From NCBI GenBank assembly GCA_019314425.1, contig JAFCZI010000096.1, forward strand, positions 1 to 7,966: a stretch of 7,966 bases of DNA, given 5' to 3'. Source of the DNA: Deltaproteobacteria bacterium. GTDB taxonomy: Bacteria; Desulfobacterota; DSM-4660; Desulfatiglandales; Desulfatiglandaceae. Positions 1 to 7,966 of this stretch are shown here, one piece after another. The stretch's first letter is position 1. Every line of letters begins with the position of its first letter. Both the position numbers and the translations under genes were made by a program. Under the pieces are notes generated by a model that was given only the letters and a program-made list of their open reading frames with translations, was not told where the DNA came from and made no database searches.

Positions 1-36
1 CATATTCGTCTATTTGGGACTGCGTAGCATACTAAC

Positions 37-117
37 GCGGCAGAGTCGCAGTTTTAGGTTTTCCAGCCAATGAACTGCTTGTTTTTTGTGATAGAAAACC
101 AGGTGATAAGGGACTAA
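37..117 (+). repeat. Dispersed intergenic repeat, copy A
   Basis: This is one of four related copies in the window (others near 885-983, 4751-4840 and 7657-7746). It opens with an imperfect hairpin (gcg at 37-39, cgc at 47-49), continues with gttttaggtttt at 51-62, and has the most conserved block, cttgttttttgtga followed by gaaaacca, at 78-102. Compared with copy D it aligns without gaps for about 81 bases with scattered substitutions. An internal inverted pair, ggttttc (57-63) and gaaaacc (94-100), gives it a MITE- or REP-like look. It codes for nothing recognisable. The family is seen directly in the sequence; its mechanism of spread is unknown. Confidence 0.85.
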
Positions 118-120
118 TGC

Positions 121-172
121 TATGTGAGCAAGCCAAAATAGGCGAAGATGGGGTGCCGGCTCAAATATTTAC
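121..172 (+). repeat. Second repeat module, left copy (inverted partner at 7797-7847)
   Basis: These 52 bases match the reverse complement of 7797-7847 with only a few substitutions and one single-base indel. The central stretch, ccaaaataggcgaagatg at 133-150, is identical in both. The module directly follows repeat copy A here, and it follows copy D after a 50-base gap at the other end, where it is inverted. It lies upstream of lepB and is open in the lepB frame, but its presence elsewhere in an unrelated context argues that it is not part of that gene. Confidence 0.85.
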
Positions 173-218
173 TTCAAAAATTACATTTCCCAAACAAGTT
201 CACGAGACCACCCATTTT

Positions 219-224
219 GGAGGT
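219..224 (+). promoter_or_regulatory. Shine-Dalgarno site that sets the lepB start
   Basis: GGAGGT lies 12 bases before the ATG at 237. The spacing is somewhat long, but it is the only strong anti-16S match near a lepB start. The in-frame upstream ATG at 117 has only a weak purine run before it and sits at the junction of two repeat modules. Confidence 0.65.
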
Positions 225-236
225 AAGCGTATTTCC

Positions 237-884
237 ATGGAACAAAGCAGTCAGGTGCAAAAAGAGACCGTATTGAAAGAGCAGAAATCCAAAACCGGGT
301 TGAAAAAAAAGGGCGTATTCCGCGAATATGCCGAAGCGGCGGCCATTGCCATTCTTCTGGCGCTTTTTATTCGAACCTTTGTGGTACAAGCTTTTAAAAT
401 CCCTTCGGGCTCCATGAAACCCACGCTTCTGGTGGGGGATCATATCCTGGTCAACAAATTTCTGTATGGCATCAAAATCCCGTTTACCGGTAAAACCCTG
501 ATCCCCATCAGCGAACCCAAGCGGGGCGACGTCGTTGTCTTTATCTATCCGGTGGACCCGGATAAGGATTTTATCAAGCGTGCCATCGGGCTTTCCGGGG
601 ACAAGGTGGAGATTTCGGGCGAAAAGGTTTTTATCAACGGCAAGCCGTATGATGACAAACACGGATTCTATTCCAGGATGGGGCGTACCACCCCCCAAGG
701 AAAAAGCCACTTCGGGCCGGTCACGGTGCCCAAAGGCCATCTTTTTGTCATGGGAGACAACCGGAACCACAGTTATGACAGCCGGTTCTGGGGGTTTGTG
801 CCCCTGACCTCGGTGAAAGGAAAGGCGTTTATCATCTATTGGTCGTGGCCGCATTGGAAACGCTTTCTTCACATTGTGGATTAG
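237..884 (+). CDS. lepB: Signal peptidase I (leader peptidase)
   Basis: This is the serine-lysine membrane protease that cuts signal peptides from exported proteins, acting on the outer face of the cytoplasmic membrane. Read from the ATG at 237 it has 215 residues. A lysine-rich cytoplasmic head is followed by one hydrophobic anchor at about 31-51. The catalytic serine is in IPSGSMKPTL (Ser59), and the catalytic lysine is in DFIKRAIGLSGD (Lys114). The last conserved box is GDNRNHSYDSRFWGFVP from about 173. The usual GLPGD reads GLSGD here, a mild deviation. The size and single anchor resemble short family members rather than the 324-residue, two-anchor E. coli protein. An in-frame ATG at 117 would add 40 residues, but those are encoded largely by a dispersed repeat, so I prefer 237. 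No clear promoter is seen just upstream. The gene appears to stand alone, and repeat copy B begins right after its stop. The identification is firm; the start is less so. Confidence 0.95.
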   Translation: MEQSSQVQKETVLKEQKSKTGLKKKGVFREYAEAAAIAILLALFIRTFVVQAFKIPSGSMKPTLLVGDHILVNKFLYGIKIPFTGKTLIPISEPKRGDVVVFIYPVDPDKDFIKRAIGLSGDKVEISGEKVFINGKPYDDKHGFYSRMGRTTPQGKSHFGPVTVPKGHLFVMGDNRNHSYDSRFWGFVPLTSVKGKAFIIYWSWPHWKRFLHIVD

Positions 885-983
885 GACCTAATTTCCTGGT
901 TTTCCGTCACAAAAAACAAGAATTTCATTGACTTAAGACTTAAGACCTAAAACCGTGCCTGAACGGCTTTTTCGTTCAGGCAC
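885..983 (-). repeat. Dispersed intergenic repeat, copy B (inverted)
   Basis: Read on the minus strand this is the same family as copy A: a hairpin, then gttttaggt, then caatgaa, then cttgttttttgtgacggaaa and accagg. It begins immediately after the lepB stop codon. Relative to A it has extra 7-nt units (acttaag at 931-937 and again at 938-944, then acctaaa at 945-951). Its hairpin is much longer than in the other copies. On the minus strand it opens with gtgcctga, which copy D also has. Confidence 0.85.
955..983. other. Perfect 11-bp stem-loop at the end of repeat copy B
   Basis: gtgcctgaacg at 955-965 pairs perfectly with cgttcaggcac at 973-983 across a 7-base loop, gcttttt. A T run follows only at 1000-1005, so it is not a textbook intrinsic terminator. 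It may still stabilise or end the lepB transcript. In the other copies the same place is taken by gcggc-nnn-gccgc or a degraded form of it. Confidence 0.75.
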
Positions 984-1021
984 TAGATAGCTCCGTGACT
1001 TTTTTACGAGGCCGTCAGGTT

Positions 1022-1084
1022 TTGATGGAAAATAGCCCATCGTCCCTTTTTCACGTTAAAGTATTGACAGAAAATCTCCCATCG
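1022..1084 (+). promoter_or_regulatory. Direct repeat spanning the nifJ promoter (possible operator pair)
   Basis: The 21-mer at 1022-1042 recurs at 1064-1084 with 17 of 21 bases identical. The tightest part is gaaaatNNcccatcg, at 1028-1042 and 1070-1084. The two are exactly 42 bp apart, close to four helical turns, so both would face the same side of the DNA. The downstream copy covers the -35 box and most of the -35/-10 spacer. This layout suits a repressor or other regulator, but no known regulator motif is recognised. Confidence 0.4.
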
Positions 1085-1092
1085 CATATGCT
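1064..1092 (+). promoter_or_regulatory. Probable sigma70-type promoter of nifJ
   Basis: A perfect -35 box, TTGACA (1064-1069), is followed after 17 bases by TATGCT (1087-1092), a 4-of-6 match to the -10 consensus. This predicts transcription starting near 1099 and a leader of about 100 bases before the ATG at 1203. It is the best promoter-like pair in the 885-1202 gap. The rest of that gap is repeat copy B, a short stretch around 994-1013 (gacttttttacgaggccgtc) with no assigned role, and the nifJ ribosome-binding site. Confidence 0.6.
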
Positions 1093-1169
1093 AAGGGTTT
1101 TTTGAAACCAATAGAACATAATCGTCTACGGGTTCAAAATCGTCATTTTCTCGAACCCAAAACCCGTGA

Positions 1170-4721
<3,552 letters not shown>

Positions 4722-4750
4722 ATGTGACGCAGAGGCCAAAAAGTCGCACA

Positions 4751-4840
4751 GGACCTGGTCAACCGGTTTTCTGTCACAAAAAACAATAAGTTCATGGGTT
4801 GAAAAACTTAAAACCTAAAACTGCGGCTTTGCCGCTTTAG
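4751..4840 (-). repeat. Dispersed intergenic repeat, copy C (inverted)
   Basis: On the minus strand this reads gcggcaaagccgc, then agttttaggtttt, then ccatgaactta, then ttgttttttgtgacagaaaacc. The hairpin arms are at 4823-4827 and 4831-4835. It begins 30 bases after the nifJ stop and lies in the same orientation relative to the gene as copy B after lepB. Both copies share aggacct close to the upstream gene's end. Confidence 0.85.
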
Positions 4841-4846
4841 GGGTTC

Positions 4847-4874
4847 TTAACCCATGACTTGTAACCCATAACCC
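4847..4874 (+). repeat. Degenerate 7-nt tandem units
   Basis: Four consecutive 7-base units run here: ttaaccc, atgactt, gtaaccc and ataaccc. Two more (acttaaa, acctaaa) lie at 4806-4819 inside copy C, and three similar units lie in copy B at 931-951. The period is clear by eye. The function is unknown, and expansion by replication slippage is plausible. Confidence 0.5.
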
Positions 4875-4882
4875 TATTTTTT

Positions 4883-4914
4883 AAAAAAGGCCTCTTTACC
4901 AAGGGGCCTTTTTT
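4883..4914. terminator. Rho-independent terminator downstream of nifJ, probably bidirectional
   Basis: aaaaaaggcc (4883-4892) pairs perfectly with ggcctttttt (4905-4914). Two further inner pairs (C-G and a T-G wobble) close the loop to tttaccaa. The stem ends in six T on the plus strand. On the minus strand the six A become a U run, continued by the T/A palindrome from 4877. It ends the nifJ unit and shields the PilZ gene from read-through. Confidence 0.9.
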
Positions 4915-4944
4915 ATGTGAAGTCCTCGCTTCAGGAGTGAAAAA

Positions 4945-4989
4945 ATGGACATTATGGATCCCAAAAAAATCGAAAGTTTGATGTATTGA
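4945..4989 (+). CDS. Doubtful 14-residue micro-ORF with a strong ribosome-binding site
   Basis: AGGAG at 4933-4937 lies 7 bases before an ATG that opens MDIMDPKKIESLMY and then stops. The Shine-Dalgarno match and spacing are better than those of some real genes here. The product matches nothing I recognise. It could be a leader peptide, the remains of a lost gene, or chance. The rest of 4915-5120 shows no other gene and no convincing promoter. Confidence 0.2.
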   Translation: MDIMDPKKIESLMY

Positions 4990-5104
4990 TAGTGGCGATA
5001 TTGCGATACGCGTGAGCATGTGGAAAAGGCTTGTTAAGATAATTCTGGTATGGTAAGCATGTGACTTGGGGGCAGAATGATCGGGTTGACTGATTACGGT
5101 GTTT

Positions 5105-5112
5105 AAGGGGAG
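5105..5112 (+). promoter_or_regulatory. Shine-Dalgarno site supporting a TTG start
   Basis: AAGGGGAG lies 8 bases before TTG at 5121. The first in-frame ATG codons, at 5160 and 5166, have only a weak purine run (gggaaaaa) before them, so the TTG is the better start. Confidence 0.6.
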
Positions 5113-5120
5113 ACTGCGCT

Positions 5121-5600
5121 TTGGTTGAGGTTAAAAAGATTTTTGTGGGAAAAAGCAATATGGCAATGATTCTTTGTCCCGGCTGTGGCGCGGCAAAATC
5201 CGTCAACGTTGAAAAATTCAGAGGGCAGCAAAAAACGCTGTCGGTGCGATGCAAAAAATGTGACAAAAATTTTTCTATTTTGTTGGATTTCAGAGCCTCG
5301 GTCCGTAAGGATGTGCAGCTCAGTGGCTATTACAAAAAGTTCGGGGGCGAAGAATGGCGTAAAGTGGAGATTAAGGATTTATCTCACACATCTCGGACCG
5401 GCATCCGAATCGCCGGCACACACGACTTGAAGAAAGGCGATGATATCACAATAAAATTCACTTTAAATAATACGAATCATTCCGAAATCGAAAGAACCGC
5501 CGTTGTAAGATGGGCCACGGATAAAGAGGCGGGATTGGGCGTCACGGATAATGTTCCATACGAGTCGAATTTGGGGTTCTACCTTCGGTCACTCCCGTAG
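5121..5600 (+). CDS. Zinc-ribbon and PilZ domain protein (likely cyclic-di-GMP effector)
   Basis: This is a 159-residue soluble protein with no signal peptide or membrane segment. The N terminus holds a zinc-ribbon-like pair, CPGC (Cys19, 22) and CKKC (Cys44, 47). A PilZ-type domain follows from about residue 56 to the end. The arginine motif RxxxR is R58-ASV-R62. The second signature, normally D/N-x-S-x-x-G, reads D86-L-S-H-T-S-R-T-G94, three residues longer than usual. PilZ domains commonly bind cyclic-di-GMP and change a partner's activity. The zinc ribbon could bind a partner or nucleic acid. The start is TTG at 5121, supported by the ribosome-binding site; starting at ATG 5160 would lose 13 residues but no motif. 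The gene converges on a pilus/secretion ATPase only 94 bases away. No promoter is convincing. The domain call is good; the cellular role is unknown. Confidence 0.8.
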   Translation: MVEVKKIFVGKSNMAMILCPGCGAAKSVNVEKFRGQQKTLSVRCKKCDKNFSILLDFRASVRKDVQLSGYYKKFGGEEWRKVEIKDLSHTSRTGIRIAGTHDLKKGDDITIKFTLNNTNHSEIERTAVVRWATDKEAGLGVTDNVPYESNLGFYLRSLP

Positions 5601-5694
5601 AGACCTCCGAAAGTCATCCGCTTTCAGCCGAACGCACATGAGGTTTGTCGCCCCCGCAGATAAAAACAGTCCGACCGCCCATTACCTGTCTTCA

Positions 5695-7641
5695 CTACAG
5701 CACCGATACCAGGGGGATGATCTCGTCAACGGAAACAATCCCGGTTTTGGCCTTTATCAACGCGATTTCTTCAATGGTCTGAATGCCGTTCCGGATAGCA
5801 ATTTCCCTGATCCGGGCGGCAGACGCGTCGGCCATGATCGCTTTTTTGATGTCTTCGTCAGTCGGTATAAATTCATAGACGACCGCTCTGCCTTTATATC
5901 CGGTTTGGTGGCATTCATCGCACCCCTTTCCCCTGTAAAAGATCGCATTGTCCGAAAACGCCACTGGAAAACCGTTTGATTTAAGTTTCAGGGCGGCGTC
6001 CGGGTCCACTTCCTTGCAGTTGGGGCAGATTTTCCTTATCAGGCGCTGAGAGACCACCCCCAGGATGCTGGAAGAAACCAGATAGGGATTAATACCCATG
6101 TCCCCCAACCGGAGGAAGGTTTCCGCTGCGGTGTTCGTATGAAGGGTGGTAATCAGGAGATGACCCGTCAATGCAGCGCGAACGCCGATTTTAGCGGTTT
6201 CGGTATCCCGCATCTCCCCCACGACAATGACGTCGGGATCGTGTCTTAAAATTTGACGCAGACCGCGCGCGAAGGTCAAACCGATCTCCTCCTTGATCTG
6301 CACCTGGCATGTGCCCGGTAGTCCGTACTCCACCGGATTTTCAAGCGTGATAACGTTTTTATCCGAAAAGACAGATTCCTGAAGACACGCGTAGATGGTG
6401 GTACTCTTGCCGCTTCCGGTAGGCCCGGTAAAGAGCAGCATACCGTAAGGTTTTGCGATACATCGTCTCAAGCCCTTTATTGCCGGTTCAAGAAATCCCA
6501 TATCCTCAAGCCGCATCAACCCGTTTTCCTTATTCAGGAGCCGAATAACGATGCTCTGCCCATAAACCGTCGGCAGAAATGAAAGTCTAAGGTCCACCGT
6601 TTTCCCATAAACCCTGATTTTGGTACCGCCGTCCTGGGGCAGCCTTCGCTCGGTGATATCCATATCGGCCAGGATCTTCATGCGGCTCGCAACGGAGGGC
6701 AACCGCTCTTTCGAGAGGATCAGCTCGTCAAAAAGCATCCCATCAATGCGGAGTTTGATTTTGACAATCTTCCCTTGCGGAATGATATGGATATCGCTGG
6801 CCTTTTTGGCCACAGCGGTTTTCAAAATATGGTTAACGATCTCAATAATGGGCTTTTCTCTTCCCGTCTCTTCAGTGATGTGATAGCCCTCTTCCTCCGA
6901 GTCTTCAACTTTTTCCACATCAAATGCTGCGGCTTCAGGCAGAATGCCGGTCAGGGTTTTATCGGTAAACGCCTCGTAGAGGGTGTTTATGGCCTCCAGG
7001 ATGGCATGTTCCGACCCAATACCGCCAATTTTGACATTCAAACCGGTGTGAAATCTGAGATCTCCTTCCACATCAAGGCTATTGGGATCAGCGACAATAA
7101 CCGTCAGCTCAGTTTTGCTCAATTTAACCGGAAAGGCTTTCAAGCGCTTCAGGAATTTAGAGGAAAACATGTTGGCCGCCACTTCATCCACAATAAACTT
7201 TCTCGGGTCCATATACGGCAGCCCGTTTTGCAGCGCAAGGGCCAAGGCCAGCATCTCGCCGTTTATGATGTTCATATCCACAAGGATTTCTCCCAAAAAA
7301 CGGCTTCTGTATTGTTTCTGTTTAGCCAGTGCGGCGTTGAGATCTTCCTGAGAAATAAGCCCGCGCTCAAGCAACAGCGCCCCCAGTTTTAAATGCGCCT
7401 TATGTGTTTTTTTTATCCTCAGGGCGTTATGAATATCTTCGGGAGCCGTAACGCCATCAGCTACGAATATCTCCCCTAAACGCTTTTTGCGAAGTTGGCT
7501 TTGTTCCTTCAGGCCGAGCTCTAATTCCTGCGGCGTAATCAGGGCCCCATCCACCATGGCCTCCCCTAACTTTTTCTTCACAGCCGGTTCGGATGGCACA
7601 ACTCTATTTTTCGGAGTTTTAAACTCTTTTTTCGTATTCAT
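5695..7641 (-). CDS. GspE/PilB-family type II secretion or type IV pilus ATPase with tandem MshEN region
   Basis: This is a cytoplasmic hexameric ATPase of the kind that drives pilus extension or pseudopilus assembly. At 648 residues it is longer than typical GspE or PilB. The N terminus has four motifs of the form LG-x8-9-hydrophobic-x-L-x3-L, starting near residues 24, 54, 85 and 115. They resemble two consecutive MshEN domains, a known c-di-GMP-binding fold. The ATPase core starts at about 265, with KKASDIHIIP at 279. Walker A is GPTGSGKST (406-414). ITLENPVEY follows at 431, with Asn435 where Asp is usual. The Walker B region is LRHDPDVIVVGEMRD (465-479). The His box is LTGHLLITTLHTNTA, with His494 and His501. 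Zinc-type cysteines are 539, 542, 574 and 577. The start is ATG at 7641 with GAGGT 9 bases before it. No gspF, pilC or pilin gene is in the window, so pilus versus secretion cannot be settled. Confidence 0.93.
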   Translation of the reverse strand: MNTKKEFKTPKNRVVPSEPAVKKKLGEAMVDGALITPQELELGLKEQSQLRKKRLGEIFVADGVTAPEDIHNALRIKKTHKAHLKLGALLLERGLISQEDLNAALAKQKQYRSRFLGEILVDMNIINGEMLALALALQNGLPYMDPRKFIVDEVAANMFSSKFLKRLKAFPVKLSKTELTVIVADPNSLDVEGDLRFHTGLNVKIGGIGSEHAILEAINTLYEAFTDKTLTGILPEAAAFDVEKVEDSEEEGYHITEETGREKPIIEIVNHILKTAVAKKASDIHIIPQGKIVKIKLRIDGMLFDELILSKERLPSVASRMKILADMDITERRLPQDGGTKIRVYGKTVDLRLSFLPTVYGQSIVIRLLNKENGLMRLEDMGFLEPAIKGLRRCIAKPYGMLLFTGPTGSGKSTTIYACLQESVFSDKNVITLENPVEYGLPGTCQVQIKEEIGLTFARGLRQILRHDPDVIVVGEMRDTETAKIGVRAALTGHLLITTLHTNTAAETFLRLGDMGINPYLVSSSILGVVSQRLIRKICPNCKEVDPDAALKLKSNGFPVAFSDNAIFYRGKGCDECHQTGYKGRAVVYEFIPTDEDIKKAIMADASAARIREIAIRNGIQTIEEIALIKAKTGIVSVDEIIPLVSVL

Positions 7642-7656
7642 GACAAATTTACCTCG

Positions 7657-7746
7657 GTGCCTGAGGCGGCGAAGCCGCAGTTTTAGGTTTTGCAGTCAAT
7701 GGACTTCTTGTTTTTTGTGGTGGAAAACCACATGGTAAAGAGCTAA
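7657..7746 (+). repeat. Dispersed intergenic repeat, copy D
   Basis: It opens with gtgcctga (7657-7664), has a hairpin gcggc-gaa-gccgc at 7666-7678, then gttttaggtttt and cttgttttttgtggtggaaa, and aligns gap-free with copy A over about 81 bases. It sits just upstream of the minus-strand ATPase gene, so its hairpin would fall about 10 bases before the ribosome-binding site in any transcript that starts further upstream. Confidence 0.85.
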
Positions 7747-7796
7747 AGGATGGTGAAAAAATACCCTCTTTTTGGGTCAAGCTATATAATTCGATC

Positions 7797-7847
7797 GTAA
7801 ATATTCGGCCAGCACCCCATCTTCGCCTATTTTGGCCTGCTCACATA
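7797..7847 (-). repeat. Second repeat module, right copy (inverted relative to 121-172)
   Basis: On the minus strand this reads tatgtgagcaggccaaaata and continues through ggcgaagatggggtg, matching 121-172 at roughly nine bases in ten. It lies 50 bases beyond copy D, whereas the left copy abuts copy A. The sequences outside the module do not match, so its borders are sharp. Confidence 0.85.
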
Positions 7848-7966
7848 TATTTTTATGCTTCAAATTGAGTTCCGGTTGCTTCCGTAAATTATTTTTTGTA
7901 TATTCTTACACTATATGCTACCTCATTTTCCACAAAAACACCATTTCTAATGCGAGCATCGACCGC
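7848..7966. other. AT-rich intergenic end of the window, no gene seen
   Basis: I see no ribosome-binding site with a usable ORF here. A loose plus-strand promoter-like pair, TTGCTT (7876-7881) and TATATT (7899-7904), has 17-base spacing. In such AT-rich sequence this could be chance. The promoter of the minus-strand ATPase gene should lie somewhere in 7642-7966, but I could not place it. Confidence 0.35.

Noticed and set aside
174..872. Minus-strand frame opposite lepB
   Set aside because: It overlaps nearly all of a gene with every signal peptidase box intact, and its translation resembles no protein family.
955..1005. Stem-loop after lepB as a classical intrinsic terminator
   Set aside because: The stem is perfect, but the nearest T run starts 17 bases after it rather than directly behind it. 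It is listed only as a stem-loop of the repeat.
4952..5266. Minus-strand frame overlapping the start of the PilZ gene
   Set aside because: It has no ribosome-binding site or motif and runs over the conserved zinc-ribbon coding sequence.
5601..5694. Terminator between the convergent PilZ and ATPase genes
   Set aside because: Only weak 4-5 bp stems (such as gaaag/ctttc at 5609-5625) without an adjoining T run are visible, so no terminator is called.
5551..5979. Plus-strand frame spanning the PilZ gene end and the ATPase C-terminal region
   Set aside because: It crosses two convergent real genes in another frame, with no family resemblance.
6775..7392. Plus-strand frame of about 200 codons opposite the ATPase gene
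   Set aside because: It mirrors the conserved ATPase coding sequence and has no ribosome-binding site or recognisable motif.

Overview
The window looks like a chromosomal stretch from an anaerobic bacterium, most likely a Desulfobacterota (sulfate-reducer-type) genome. This is inference. It rests on a large single-chain pyruvate:ferredoxin oxidoreductase whose active-site residues fall at almost the same positions as in the Desulfovibrio africanus enzyme. It also rests on a zinc-ribbon plus PilZ fusion protein of a kind I associate with that phylum. Base composition is moderate and there is no rRNA, tRNA, CRISPR array or transposase gene.

Layout from left to right. Positions 1-236 hold no gene of their own, only two dispersed-repeat modules (37-117 and 121-172) and the lepB leader. 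lepB, signal peptidase I, runs 237-884 on the plus strand. The 885-1202 gap holds a second copy of the repeat with a perfect 11-bp stem-loop, and then a good sigma70-type promoter with an overlapping direct repeat. nifJ (por) runs 1203-4721 on the plus strand. The 4722-5120 gap holds a third repeat copy, a run of degenerate 7-nt units, a strong intrinsic terminator and a doubtful 14-codon ORF. A zinc-ribbon/PilZ protein runs 5121-5600 on the plus strand and starts at TTG. Converging on it, a 648-residue GspE/PilB-family secretion or pilus ATPase runs 7641-5695 on the minus strand. The right end (7642-7966) holds a fourth repeat copy, an inverted copy of the 121-172 module and an AT-rich stretch with no gene.

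The four genes appear to be four separate transcription units. LepB removes signal peptides at the membrane. NifJ links pyruvate and acetyl-CoA through ferredoxin or flavodoxin. The last two genes form a plausible theme: one carries a PilZ domain, and the other carries four consecutive MshEN-type motifs at its N terminus. Both domain types are known cyclic-di-GMP binders, so this pair may mark c-di-GMP control of a type IV pilus or type II secretion motor. No other pilus or secretion gene is visible here.

The most unusual content is between the genes. A repeat family of about 80-100 bp occurs at all four major gene boundaries, and a second ~52-bp module occurs near both ends in opposite orientation. 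I found no clearly new multi-gene system.
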